Below, in pieces: positions 16,866 through 25,874 of a DNA stretch of 64,000 nucleotides. The stretch spans positions 1 to 64,000 of the forward strand of contig LJNK01000005.1 of NCBI GenBank assembly GCA_001303025.1, in the 5' to 3' direction. The position numbers were made by a program, and so were the translations under genes. The notes beneath the pieces are model-generated. The model did not search any database, had not been told where the DNA came from, and saw nothing but the letters and a program-made list of their open reading frames with translations. This DNA is from Deltaproteobacteria bacterium SG8_13. GTDB lineage: Bacteria > Desulfobacterota > Desulfobacteria > Desulfobacterales > SG8-13. Within the stretch, counting starts at the first letter, position 1. Every line of letters begins with the position of its first letter.

Positions 16866-17345
16866 CTACTCAGCCCCGTGGCATTCGACACAGCCGGAGG
16901 GGCCGACCGACGGAAGCTGTTGCTGCACAACCTCATAAGATTCAGCCAGCTTCCGGTTCTGCATCTTGATCTCCTTGTGACACCCGATGCAAGCTTTGTG
17001 GAAGGCATACTTAAAATACTTGATGGAAACGTCACTGTAAGAAAGATAGGAACTCGATTTTTCAGGTGCTTTGATTTGATCGTGACATCCGGATGCGGTG
17101 CAGCTTTGGATCGGCTCACTGCCCTGCCACTTGTGATGGCATGATCTACAGTCGGTTTGGAAATGCTGTGCATGCGGAAATTCAACCGGTGTTCTTTTGG
17201 ACTCCACTCCCTCCGGCGGTCTCAGGGTGATGGTTCCCAGGGGAACGCACATCTGCCCGCCTTCATTCTCACCGTAAACTTCCAGCGAAACCACCGTCAA
17301 CAGAACCGTTAGCGCAACCAACAACCCAATGCCTTGCTTCTGCAT
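16866..17345 (-). CDS. Periplasmic tetrahaem cytochrome c (class III-like)
   Basis: 159 aa with a signal peptide (LLVALTVLLTVVS). Four haem c sites are visible: CRSCH, CTASGCH (the CX4CH spacing typical of cytochrome c3), CIGCH and CVECH. Extra His residues (FPHAQHF, AFHKAC) provide distal ligands. This suggests a soluble periplasmic electron carrier of the c3 or TpIIc3 type. It is divergent from the redox operon starting at 17646 and may shuttle electrons to it; that link is inference from position. Confidence 0.9.
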   Translation of the reverse strand: MQKQGIGLLVALTVLLTVVSLEVYGENEGGQMCVPLGTITLRPPEGVESKRTPVEFPHAQHFQTDCRSCHHKWQGSEPIQSCTASGCHDQIKAPEKSSSYLSYSDVSIKYFKYAFHKACIGCHKEIKMQNRKLAESYEVVQQQLPSVGPSGCVECHGAE

Positions 17346-17645
17346 CCTGTAACCCCTTTCTCAGCGATAGAATTTCACGGCTGTCCGCATCGCAATCGTG
17401 CGCAATGCCTTTTTTCCAAATGAGCAATATGTCATTGTTTTTTATTTCTTGCAACGGTTGAATTGCGGTAAAATCAAAAAAAATTCAACAAAAATCGACG
17501 GCGAACATCGTTTCCGGTAAAAACAGCGGCAAAAATCCCTGATCGTTCGGCCTGATTGGGGTTGAGCCATCGGTTTTGCGGTGCGTTGACAGGATACCGG
17601 GCATTGCCTATAGTCAAATCGAATCTTCCCCCCAAAGAGGCTGGA
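17346..17645. promoter_or_regulatory. Divergent intergenic region between cytochrome and redox operon
   Basis: This interval must hold both promoters. AAAGAGG at 17633-17639 is the ribosome site that decides the TTG start at 17646. No clear sigma70 or sigma54 consensus pair was recognised. The stretch 17440-17510 is notably A/T-rich. Confidence 0.4.
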
Positions 17646-18668
17646 TTGAACTCAGGTAAAAACAGCGGCACCCCCCGGGAAACCTTGATCAGCCTGCTCA
17701 TATTGTCGGCTCTCGTCTCCATCGGGGCAGCCATCGTATCCGTGCAGTTTAGATTCAACCCGGCGGTCATCCAGTCGACCGGCATTCCGGTCCCATCGAC
17801 AGGGGCGGAAGAGGCGGTGTCGACCGCCGCCGCCGGCAACGTGTTCGAACTGCCGCACGGCATCCAGCCGCTCAGCCCTCCGGAGACGTTTTCCCCCGAC
17901 CGGCTGTCCGATAAAATCAACGGTAAGGCCGAACTGTACCTGTCGGCCGGATGCAAGGGGCTGCGCAGCCAGCGCTTCACCGATTCCCTGGCGGAAGGGC
18001 GCTGGATGGAGATCTTCATTTTCGACATGGGCACCCACGAAAATGCCTTTGCGGTCTACAGCTCGCAAAGACGCGGCGATGCGGTGCCGATCGACTGGAC
18101 GCAAAATGGCTACCAGACCCAAAATGCACTGTACTGGATCCACGGGGGCTATTACGTCGAGCTGATCGCATCGGAAGCATCCCGCAAAGCCCTGGCGGCC
18201 ATGGAGACGATGGCGCAACGCTTCATGGATGCCACCGAGGTAAAAACCGCCGCGGTCGCCGAGACGGAACTTTTTCCTGCAGCCGGATTGGATCGCGACA
18301 GCATCCGCATGATCCCCGCCGATGCATTCGGCTTCGATAAGCTGGATCGGGTTTTCGCAGCCGCTTACAGCGTGGAAGGCATTCCCCTGACGGCATTTTT
18401 GTCCAACCGTCCGTCCGAGCGTGCCGCCGCCGAGCTGGCAGCAGCCTACCGGGATTTTCTGGTCCAATTCGGCGGCGTAGACATCACCGCCCGAAGCGGT
18501 CTGGAACTTCCGGGTGCAGCGGTGATCGAAATTCTGGGCACCAACGAAGTCATCTTTACCCGCGGCAACTATCTGGCCGGCGTTCACGAGGCCGAAGGCC
18601 TGCAGTCGGCCGTATCGGTGGCCCGACTGCTCTACCATCGACTCGGAGAAAGTCACAGTGCAAAATAA
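17646..18668 (+). CDS. Membrane-anchored extracytoplasmic protein (DUF6599-like)
   Basis: 340 aa from a TTG at 17646 with AAAGAGG seven bases upstream; the frame is open earlier without a ribosome site. One N-terminal membrane helix (ISLLILSALVSIGAAIVSV) anchors a soluble periplasmic domain of about 300 residues, with KINGKAELYLSAGC, WMEIFIFDMG and a repeat of similar sub-domains. No cofactor motif is visible. It resembles proteins annotated DUF6599 in deltaproteobacteria, but I assign this tentatively. It overlaps the next gene (DUF362) by 11 bases and opens a four-gene redox operon. Confidence 0.6.
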   Translation: MNSGKNSGTPRETLISLLILSALVSIGAAIVSVQFRFNPAVIQSTGIPVPSTGAEEAVSTAAAGNVFELPHGIQPLSPPETFSPDRLSDKINGKAELYLSAGCKGLRSQRFTDSLAEGRWMEIFIFDMGTHENAFAVYSSQRRGDAVPIDWTQNGYQTQNALYWIHGGYYVELIASEASRKALAAMETMAQRFMDATEVKTAAVAETELFPAAGLDRDSIRMIPADAFGFDKLDRVFAAAYSVEGIPLTAFLSNRPSERAAAELAAAYRDFLVQFGGVDITARSGLELPGAAVIEILGTNEVIFTRGNYLAGVHEAEGLQSAVSVARLLYHRLGESHSAK

Positions 18669-19650
18669 GGGTAATATCGACCATACCAGCCGCCGGCAGT
18701 TCATGGTCCGATGTGCCAAAGCCGGATTCTCGGTGGCGGCCGCCGGTGCGGCCGGATACTGGTTTTTCGATCCACACCCCCCTGAACCCGACAGCGGAGC
18801 AGGATCCGAGGTGATGCTGGCGAACTTTTCCACCGCGGGTGTAAAACCGTCTATGAGCATCGTTTACGGAGACGACCGCAGACGCGCTGTGTCCCGCGCG
18901 CTGGAAGCCCTCGGGGGAATCGAAAAATTTATAAAAAGCGGGGACCGGGTTGTGTTGAAAGTCAATGCCGCCTTCGCCTCCCCGCCGTCATTGTGTGCCA
19001 CCACGCATCCGGAGCTCGTTTCGGAAGTCACCCGGCTCTGCTTCAAAGCCGGCGCGGCGAAGGTGACGGTTACCGACAATCCGATCAACGACCCGGCCAG
19101 CTGCTTCGCCCTGACCGGAATCGACCGCGCCGCCCGGTCGGCAGGTGGCCGCATTCTACTGCCGCAAGAATCCTATTTCAGGTCCTACAGTCAACCCGGC
19201 GGCCGGCTGATCCGGCAGTGGCCGGTTCTTTTCGAGCCATTCAGGGACGCCAATCGGCTCATTGGCCTGGCACCGGTCAAGGATCATCACCGCAGCGGTG
19301 CCTCCATGACCATGAAAAACTGGTACGGCCTGCTCGGTGGCCCGAGAAACCTCTTTCACCAGGATATCCACAACATCATCAAAGAGTTGGCCCTGATGGT
19401 CACGCCGACGCTGGTCATCCTGGACGGCATTGCCACGATGGTTTCCAACGGCCCCACCGGCGGCAGCCTTTCGGATGTAAAGCCCACCGGTACCATGATC
19501 GTGAGCACCGACCAGGTGGCTGCCGATGCGCGGGGCGCGGCCTTGCTCGGGAAAAAACCGCACGATCTGCCGCACATCATCAAGGCTGCCGGCGCCGGCG
19601 CCGGAACGGCCGACTATCGATCACTCAACCCGATTGAAGTAACCCTATGA
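18658..19650 (+). CDS. Tat-exported DUF362 protein
   Basis: 330 aa from a GTG at 18658 (GGAG upstream). The N-terminus has a twin-arginine signal (SRRQFMVRCAKAGFSVAAAG), so it is probably exported folded. The body matches DUF362: VVLKVNAAFASPPS, VTVTDNPINDPASCF, HHRSGASMTMKNWYGLLGG and a C-terminal DGIATMVSNGP. The family is associated with Fe-S proteins but its reaction is unknown; no CxxC clusters are seen here. Its stop overlaps the start of the polyferredoxin gene (ATGA), indicating tight coupling. Confidence 0.82.
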   Translation: MQNKGNIDHTSRRQFMVRCAKAGFSVAAAGAAGYWFFDPHPPEPDSGAGSEVMLANFSTAGVKPSMSIVYGDDRRRAVSRALEALGGIEKFIKSGDRVVLKVNAAFASPPSLCATTHPELVSEVTRLCFKAGAAKVTVTDNPINDPASCFALTGIDRAARSAGGRILLPQESYFRSYSQPGGRLIRQWPVLFEPFRDANRLIGLAPVKDHHRSGASMTMKNWYGLLGGPRNLFHQDIHNIIKELALMVTPTLVILDGIATMVSNGPTGGSLSDVKPTGTMIVSTDQVAADARGAALLGKKPHDLPHIIKAAGAGAGTADYRSLNPIEVTL

Positions 19651-21596
19651 GAATCGTTACCGCCCGTCGCATCAGCCAGGTCTTTTTTACCGTGGTGTTC
19701 CTCTGGTTTTGTGTGGTCACCAGCCTCGGAGATGCCTGGTGGCAACTGCGGGGGTGGCCGGTGAACTGGTTGATCGAGCTCGACCCGCTGGTGGGGCTGG
19801 CCACGCTGCTGGCCACCGGCAGCCTCTATGCCGGCTTGCTGTGGGGATTGGTTACCGTTGTGCTCACCGTGGTGCTGGGGCGGTTTTTCTGCGGCTGGGT
19901 TTGCCCGTTCGGTGCCATGCATCAATTTTTGGGGTACCTGGGCAAAAAGGGCAAAACCCCCGGCGAAAGGATCGAGCGCAACCGATTCAACCGCTGGCAG
20001 CGGTTGAAGTACTGGATTCTCATCTTCCTGCTCGCCCCGGCAGTCGCCGATCTGCTCTCCTTTGCTTTGCGCATCCCGCTGCACAGCCCGCGTCTGTTCT
20101 GGCCGGCAATAGGCATCGGCCTGGCGGCGGCAGCCGCACTGGCCGCCGGAAAAGTGATTCGTCGCAGTCCCCGTTGGGTCTTGGGCCTGGCGGCACTGAC
20201 GGCTGTGTGGACTGCAGCGGGCTATCTCATCGAAACCGACCGCCTGTTTTTCGCTTCGGTGCAGGTCGGGCTGCTCGACCCGATGCCGCTGGTCTACCGA
20301 TCCGTGAACCTGATCCTGATGCCGCTTGTCGACCGGACAGCGATCGGGCTGTCGGTGGTCCCCCGGCTTTACAGCGGCAGCTGGCTCATCGCCGGCATTT
20401 TTTTCGCTGCACTGCTTCTGAACTTTCGTCAGCCCCGGTTTTACTGTCGATACATCTGTCCGCTGGGGGCCCTTTTCGGTGTGCTGGGCCGCTACAGCCT
20501 GTGGCGCATCGGCAAGCAAGAAACCGAATGCCGCGACTGCCTCATGTGCGACCGCGACTGCGAAGGTGCCTGCACCCCTTCCGGCACGATCCGGACCCAT
20601 GAATGCGTGTTGTGCATGAACTGCATGAGCGACTGTCGGCACAACCAGATCGGCTACCGGACCGTGCCATCGGCAGCCGGTGAAATGGACACCCCGGACA
20701 TCACGCGCAGACAGCTGGTGCTGATCACTTTGACAGGGGTGGCCGGCATCCCGGCCCTGCGACTGGGCGGGTACTTGGAGGGCAACTGGAACCCGCAACT
20801 GGTGCGTCCCCCTGCGGCACTGCCCGAAAGGCAGTTTTTGGAGCGTTGCATCAAATGTGGCCAGTGCATGCGGATCTGCCCGACAAACGTGATACAGCCC
20901 GCCGGCCTGGAGGCCGGTCTGGAAGGGTTGTGGACGCCGGTGCTCAACTTTCGCATCGGTACCAGCGGCTGCCAGCACAAATGCATTGCCTGCGGGCATG
21001 TCTGCCCGACGGCTGCCATTCGGCCGATCGACCTTCAAGAGCGCACCGGGCAGGGACGCTTTGCCTCCGCCGGTCCGCTTCGAATCGGTACGGCCTTCAT
21101 CGATCGGGGTCGCTGCCTGCCCTGGGCCATGACCACCCCGTGCATTGTGTGCCAGGAAAACTGCCCGGTCAGTCCCAAGGCGATCGTCACCCGGCAGGTG
21201 TTCGAGCGCGTCCAGGTGCCGGGGTCGCTGATCGCAGGGACCGCCGATCCGCTTCGAATAGAGCTGGACCAGCCAGCACTGCCTGCCGGTCGCTTTGGCA
21301 CCGGGGATTTTTATTGCCTGATCGCTGGTCAAAACGATGCCGAAGCCCGCCAGATTGTCGGCAACACGGCCAACGAAGTGACCGTGCAGGCCGACCGTCC
21401 CTGGCAGGTGCCGCCTCCGGCCGGCAGCCGGCTGGAAATCCTGATTCGCCTGCAGCAGCCGAGTGTGAAGCCGGAGCTCTGCATTGGCTGCGGCGTGTGC
21501 GAGCATGAATGCCCGGTTCGCGGGAAACGGGCGATTCGGGTGACAGCGGAAAACGAGTCGAGAAACCGCCGGCACGCCCTGCTGCTGAAAACCTGA
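19647..21596 (+). CDS. Membrane polyferredoxin (NapH/MauN-type)
   Basis: 649 aa. The N-terminal half has about five membrane helices with two CxxxCP sites on loops, CGWVCPFGAMHQF (about residue 78) and CRYICPLGALFG (about 270), as in NapH/NosR. Then come many cysteine motifs: CRDCLMCDRDCEGAC, CVLCMNCMSDC, CIKCGQCMRICP, KCIACGHVCP, CIVCQENCP and CIGCGVCEHECP. Several [4Fe-4S] clusters are therefore expected, forming a wire between quinol or a periplasmic donor and partners. It overlaps DUF362 by four bases and precedes a Tat aldo/keto reductase. The electron direction is unknown. Confidence 0.88.
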   Translation: MRIVTARRISQVFFTVVFLWFCVVTSLGDAWWQLRGWPVNWLIELDPLVGLATLLATGSLYAGLLWGLVTVVLTVVLGRFFCGWVCPFGAMHQFLGYLGKKGKTPGERIERNRFNRWQRLKYWILIFLLAPAVADLLSFALRIPLHSPRLFWPAIGIGLAAAAALAAGKVIRRSPRWVLGLAALTAVWTAAGYLIETDRLFFASVQVGLLDPMPLVYRSVNLILMPLVDRTAIGLSVVPRLYSGSWLIAGIFFAALLLNFRQPRFYCRYICPLGALFGVLGRYSLWRIGKQETECRDCLMCDRDCEGACTPSGTIRTHECVLCMNCMSDCRHNQIGYRTVPSAAGEMDTPDITRRQLVLITLTGVAGIPALRLGGYLEGNWNPQLVRPPAALPERQFLERCIKCGQCMRICPTNVIQPAGLEAGLEGLWTPVLNFRIGTSGCQHKCIACGHVCPTAAIRPIDLQERTGQGRFASAGPLRIGTAFIDRGRCLPWAMTTPCIVCQENCPVSPKAIVTRQVFERVQVPGSLIAGTADPLRIELDQPALPAGRFGTGDFYCLIAGQNDAEARQIVGNTANEVTVQADRPWQVPPPAGSRLEILIRLQQPSVKPELCIGCGVCEHECPVRGKRAIRVTAENESRNRRHALLLKT

Positions 21597-21683
21597 AGCC
21601 AGTCGAAGGTGCAGCTTTGCCATGCCGGCTCCAAAACCACTTCACCCACCGATACAAAACTGCACAGGCAGGAGAGCGTACGC

Positions 21684-22907
21684 ATGAAACCCAAACATAC
21701 ATGTTGCAACCGCAGGTCTTTTCTGAAAGCCGCCGGGTTGGCGGGCCTCGGATCGATGCTCGGCCCGATGGCAGAAAGCGAAAGCGCACTCGGGGCAAAA
21801 AAGCCGGCAGCGGATAACCTTCCCTTACCCAAGCGCCCGTTCGGACGCACCGGTGAGAGTGTCGCGATGCTGTCGCTCGGGGGTATGTTCGACATTCCCA
21901 ACAACCAGCTGTTGTTGAAACAGGCCGTCCGCTGGGGGGTGACCTACTGGGACACGGCTCATTCCTACGGGGGCGGCAACAGCGAGAAAGGTATCGGCAA
22001 ATATTTTTCGCGGTTCCCCGAGGATCGCCGGCGGATCTTTCTGGTAACCAAGTCCGGCGCCTGGACCCTCAAGGGCATGAATCGGCACCTGCACGCTTCG
22101 CTGGAGACAATGCAGACCGACACCATCGATCTGTTTTTCGTCCATGGTATCAACGACATCGGAGAAATGAGCGACGATATCAAACGCTGGAGCGAGAAAA
22201 TGAAGTCGGAAGGTAAAATCCGTTTCATCGGTTTCAGCACCCACAGCAACATGGAAGAGTGCCTGCGCGAGGCCTCCGCTTTGGGTTGGATCGACGGCAT
22301 TATGATGACATACAATTACCGGCTGATGCACACCGACCGCATGCGAGCTGCCGTGGATGCCTGCGCCAAGGCCGGGATCGGACTGACTGCCATGAAAACC
22401 CAGGGCGGCGGTCAGGTGCGCACCCACACCGAAACCGAACTGACGCTTGCCGGCCGATTCGTGCAAAAGGGCTTCACAAACGGGCAGGCCAAACTCAAAG
22501 CCGTGTGGGAAAACCCGCAAATTGCCAGCATCTGTTCACAGATGCCGAACCTGTCCCTGCTTTCTGCCAATGTGGCTGCAGCAGCGGACCAAACCCGACT
22601 GGGAGAGACGGATCATCGCCTGCTGCAGCAATATGCCGCCGAGACTCGCTCGGACTATTGTGCCGGATGTACCCGCATTTGTGGATCGGCGCTGAGGCAG
22701 GCGGTTCCGGTTGGCGACGTGATGCGCTGCCTTATGTACAGCCGCTCTTATGGCGACCACCAGCGCGCCCGATCGGAGTTTCAAGATTTCGGTCCAACAG
22801 TGCACCGTCGGCTGGCACGGCTCGACTTCACCGAGGCGGAAAAACGCTGCCCGCAAGGGCTGCCGATCGGAAGATTACTGCGGGAAGCTGTGGATGAGCT
22901 GTCCTAG
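21684..22907 (+). CDS. Tat-exported aldo/keto reductase with C-terminal Fe-S site
   Basis: 407 aa from the ATG at 21684 (AGGAGAG eight bases upstream). A Tat-like signal (CNRRSFLKAAGLAGLGSMLG) opens the protein. The AKR tetrad is visible: D and Y in WDTAHSYGGG, K in FLVTKSGAW and H in FVHGIND. The C-terminus has CAGCTRIC and later CPQGLPIG, matching AKRs that carry a [4Fe-4S] ferredoxin-like tail. Periplasmic location is unusual for an NADPH-type AKR, so electrons may come from the preceding polyferredoxin instead of NADPH. This is inference from context. Confidence 0.85.
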   Translation: MKPKHTCCNRRSFLKAAGLAGLGSMLGPMAESESALGAKKPAADNLPLPKRPFGRTGESVAMLSLGGMFDIPNNQLLLKQAVRWGVTYWDTAHSYGGGNSEKGIGKYFSRFPEDRRRIFLVTKSGAWTLKGMNRHLHASLETMQTDTIDLFFVHGINDIGEMSDDIKRWSEKMKSEGKIRFIGFSTHSNMEECLREASALGWIDGIMMTYNYRLMHTDRMRAAVDACAKAGIGLTAMKTQGGGQVRTHTETELTLAGRFVQKGFTNGQAKLKAVWENPQIASICSQMPNLSLLSANVAAAADQTRLGETDHRLLQQYAAETRSDYCAGCTRICGSALRQAVPVGDVMRCLMYSRSYGDHQRARSEFQDFGPTVHRRLARLDFTEAEKRCPQGLPIGRLLREAVDELS

Positions 22908-23226
22908 CCCGCATTTTTAATGCTATTTTTCAACCATAGTGAAAGAATCCGCAGCAACCGTCGTCAAACGAACAGGGTGAAGGTTTTTTAACTGTCCGCA
23001 GAAGCTTTTGGTTTCAACAACCAGCTGGAAACCGTCACCCGCCGCACAATCCGCATTCGCCCATTTGCTGCAGTACCAAAGATTTGCAGCACTTCAACTG
23101 CAGCGCGGCTGTAAGAGGGTCCCGCGCTTCGCCGAACCACCGACAGCGAAGCAAGCGACCTGCAGATAATCGAATGCTGCTCGCAGGAAAAGCAGGGTAA
23201 CCAAATGAAATGAAAGGGGGCATGCA
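22908..23226. other. Intergenic, nothing recognised
   Basis: The interval between the redox operon and cutA holds the cutA ribosome site (AAAGGGGG before 23227). No coding frame, RNA gene or strong hairpin was recognised. Confidence 0.5.
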
Positions 23227-23544
23227 ATGGATGTCAGACTTGTCTACATGACCGCCGACAGTCGGGATGAGGCCCGTTCGATCGGGCGGGCACTGCTGGA
23301 ATCGAAGCTGGCGGCCTGCGTTAACATCATCGACAACACGAACTCTTTGTATATGTGGGATGGGACCCTGCAGGACGATCAGGAAGTCATCGTGATCGCC
23401 AAAACCAATGAGCAGAAACTTCCGGCGCTGATCGATAAAGTCAAGGCACTGCACAGCTATGAATGCCCCTGCGTGCTGAGCATCCCGGTAGACAGCGGCA
23501 ATCCGGAATTCCTCGCCTGGATTCGCGATGAAACCAGCGGTTGA
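23227..23544 (+). CDS. cutA: CutA1-family protein
   Basis: 105 aa, full length for the family. Signatures are the start LVYMTADSRDEARSIGRALLE, then KLAACVNII, the W in YMWDG, DQEVIVIAKTNEQKL and the end PVDSGNPEFLAWI. CutA forms very stable trimers and has been linked to divalent-cation (copper) tolerance, but its biochemical role is unsettled. It stands alone, with a possible gene relic downstream. Confidence 0.93.
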   Translation: MDVRLVYMTADSRDEARSIGRALLESKLAACVNIIDNTNSLYMWDGTLQDDQEVIVIAKTNEQKLPALIDKVKALHSYECPCVLSIPVDSGNPEFLAWIRDETSG

Positions 23545-23649
23545 AACAGCGGCCTGCCGGCTGCATCGACCGTCCCGCCTATCCCGGGATGTCGGCCCGC
23601 AGGCTTCCGGAGAAGACAAACGGCAACATGTGCGCCACCATGTCAACAG

Positions 23650-23887
23650 CAACGGGTCCCGAATCCGCTCGGGCAGTGCTGCCCGAGCGGATCAAGGCAT
23701 CGATCCGTGAACAGCACTATACCGGCGGGCGGCTGCGCTCTGCTCGGCTGAAGCCCACCGCATCGCAATTGCCCAGGGCTACCGCTCGCAATTGCCGCAA
23801 CCGGTGATAAAAGACTGCCTGGTAGAAGGACTTCCGGAGCCAATCGATGTCGTCGTGCTCGCCGGATTGCCCGAAATCCCGCAATGA
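23650..23887 (+). pseudogene. Possible frameshifted small-gene relic
   Basis: Two partial frames read like one broken gene. The first gives VLPERIKASIREQHYTGGRL up to about 23740. The second, shifted, gives EAHRIAIAQGYRSQLPQP and ends LAGLPEIPQ before TGA at 23885-23887. The change point lies near 23740. I do not recognise the family. It could be a decayed gene, or a base miscall could have split a short real gene. The rest of 23545-24068 shows nothing else except the NifU ribosome site (AAGGAGG near 24057). Confidence 0.3.
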
Positions 23888-24068
23888 AATATCCCTTCCC
23901 TTTTTCGATTTTTGTCGCTATAGGAATTTCCTTTACGCAACTGTTTCGATGCTTATGTTATTGGCGGTTTGCAACCACCGGCAATTCACTGCCCATCGGC
24001 AATCGGTGCGATACGGGTATTTCCAGCGTCACTGAGGCCTGGAAACGTGGAAAACAAGGAGGCAGCAG

Positions 24069-24581
24069 ATGTACAACAAGGTCGTGATGGATCATTTCAG
24101 AAACCCTCGCAATGTCGGCGTGATCGAAAATGCCGACGGTGTCGGTGAGGTCGGCAATCCCCTGTGCGGCGACATGATGACCATTTACCTGAAAATCGAC
24201 GATGACCGGATTGCCGACATTAAATTCCAGACATTTGGCTGCGGCAGCGCCATTGCCGTTTCCAGTATGCTTACCGAAATCGCCCAGGGCAGGACCCTGG
24301 CGGAGGCAAAAAAAATCACCAACAAGGACGTGGCCAAGGCCCTGGAGGGTCTGCCAAAGAACAAGCTGCATTGTTCCAACCTCGGTGCGGACGCCCTGCA
24401 GATGGCCATCAAGGACTACGAGGACAGGCTGGCGGGCATTGAGCGGCCGGAAGCCGTGCGGGAGGAACCCCACGAGCACAGCCACGGGGAGAAATGTTAC
24501 TGCCCGTATTGTGATATCGAACTGGATGAAGGCGTCAGCTTCTGCGATGCCTGCCAGTCGAGCCTGGAAGAAGAACACTAA
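24069..24581 (+). CDS. NifU/IscU-type Fe-S scaffold with C-terminal zinc ribbon
   Basis: 170 aa with a strong AAGGAGG site. Residues 1-125 are the IscU/NifU-N scaffold: NPRNVG, then the three cluster ligands in NPLCGD (with the Asp), FGCGSAIAVSS and LHCSNLGADAL. Residues 140-165 add a zinc-ribbon tail (CYCPYCDIEL...CDACQSSL) not found in standard IscU. It assembles transient [2Fe-2S]/[4Fe-4S] clusters in the cytoplasm. It lies 47 bases before a NifS-like gene, whose product should be its partner, although that partner lacks the PLP lysine. Confidence 0.93.
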   Translation: MYNKVVMDHFRNPRNVGVIENADGVGEVGNPLCGDMMTIYLKIDDDRIADIKFQTFGCGSAIAVSSMLTEIAQGRTLAEAKKITNKDVAKALEGLPKNKLHCSNLGADALQMAIKDYEDRLAGIERPEAVREEPHEHSHGEKCYCPYCDIELDEGVSFCDACQSSLEEEH

Positions 24582-24628
24582 ATCGCTCAGATCTTGCCCG
24601 CTCGCTGCGGGATAGCAGGTGCCAAATC

Positions 24629-25810
24629 ATGGACGTCGTGAATCTGGATCAAATTTCATTCAAGCCGCTGCTTGCAGAAGTCAAAGCGGCAATGATCAAT
24701 GCCATAAACCAGGATTACTTCAACCCTTCCAGCCAGCACAAGCGGGGGGAACAGGCGGCGGAAGTATTGGATGCCGCGCGCCGATCGGTGGCCGGGCTGA
24801 TCAATGCCGCCGCGGCCAAGGAGGTGGTGTTTACCTCCGGTGGAACCGAGTCGGTCAACCACGCCATCAAGGGTGTGGCGATGGCCAACGCGGAAAAAGG
24901 CAAGCATATCGTTATCTCCAACATCGAGCACAACGCGGTGATCCGCAGCGTCCGCAGGCTCAAGTCGATGGGCTTTCGGGTGACGTCGGTTTCAGTCGAC
25001 GATAAAGGCCGGGTGAACCCGCGCGATATTGCCGAGGCCATCACCGATGAAACCATCCTGGTATCGATCATGCACAGCAACAACGAAACCGGGACCATCC
25101 AGCCGATCGAAGAAATCGGTAAGATCACCCGGGAGAAGAAAATCATTTTTCACACCGACGCCGCCGATTCCGTCGGCGTGGTTCCCATCGACGTGCAGAA
25201 ACTAGGGGTGGACCTGCTCAGCTTCGCTGCCAACACCTTTTACGGCCCTCCGGGTGTCGGCGGGCTCTACATCCGGCGGGGCACCCGGATCTACCCGCTG
25301 CTGGACGGCGGTGTGCAGGAGCACAACAAGCGCGCCGGCACGGAAAATCTGATCGGCATTATCGGCATGGGGGCTGCCGCACAAGTTGCTTCCGCCCGGC
25401 TGGACCAGTGGGTGGCCCACTGCCAGGGACTCAAGGACAAGCTGCTTGCCGAGCTGCCCGATGCCATCGACGAATACATCATCAACACCCATCCGGTCCA
25501 CAGCCTTCCGAACATGGTGTCGATTTCGGTGCAGTACATCGAGGGCGAAAGTGTCATGCTGATGCTCGATGACGATGACATCGCAGTTTCCACTCGATCG
25601 GCTTGTGCCACCGGCTCCTTGCGGGCCTCCCACGTGCTGATTTCCATCGGCCTCAGTCATGCCGACGCCCAGGGCACGCTGGTGGTTTCCTTCGGCAAGG
25701 ACACCACCGAGGATGATATAACCAAATTCCTTACATCGCTGAAAGAGGTCGTAACCACCCTGCGAAACATTTCGCCGCTGTACAACAAAGTGAGCAATTC
25801 AACCGCCTGA
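24629..25810 (+). CDS. NifS/IscS-like protein lacking the PLP-binding lysine
   Basis: 393 aa, full length for class I cysteine desulfurases. Fold-type I landmarks are present: FTSGGTESVNHAI, ISNIEHNAVI, MHSNNETG, FHTDAADSVG and GTEN. The loop Cys is present in STRSACATGS (C326). The Schiff-base motif S-x-H-K-x-x-GP, however, reads SFAANTFYGPPG: N202-T203 replace His-Lys (codons AAC ACC near 25232), and the Q of HTDAVQ is D. Without the lysine it should not bind PLP normally. An Archaeoglobus IscS with Asp in place of the lysine is a known parallel. A sulfide-fed assembly partner or acceptor role with the NifU protein upstream is inference. Confidence 0.9.
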   Translation: MDVVNLDQISFKPLLAEVKAAMINAINQDYFNPSSQHKRGEQAAEVLDAARRSVAGLINAAAAKEVVFTSGGTESVNHAIKGVAMANAEKGKHIVISNIEHNAVIRSVRRLKSMGFRVTSVSVDDKGRVNPRDIAEAITDETILVSIMHSNNETGTIQPIEEIGKITREKKIIFHTDAADSVGVVPIDVQKLGVDLLSFAANTFYGPPGVGGLYIRRGTRIYPLLDGGVQEHNKRAGTENLIGIIGMGAAAQVASARLDQWVAHCQGLKDKLLAELPDAIDEYIINTHPVHSLPNMVSISVQYIEGESVMLMLDDDDIAVSTRSACATGSLRASHVLISIGLSHADAQGTLVVSFGKDTTEDDITKFLTSLKEVVTTLRNISPLYNKVSNSTA

Positions 25811-25874
25811 TCTTTTCTGCGGTATCGCAAACCATAACTGCTGCGGCAAAACTCAGAGGATTCTGCGAGCCGGT

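Noticed and set aside
19614-21623. 669-codon minus-strand open frame
   Set aside because: It is the antisense shadow of the polyferredoxin gene, whose Cys motifs and helices are unmistakable on the plus strand.
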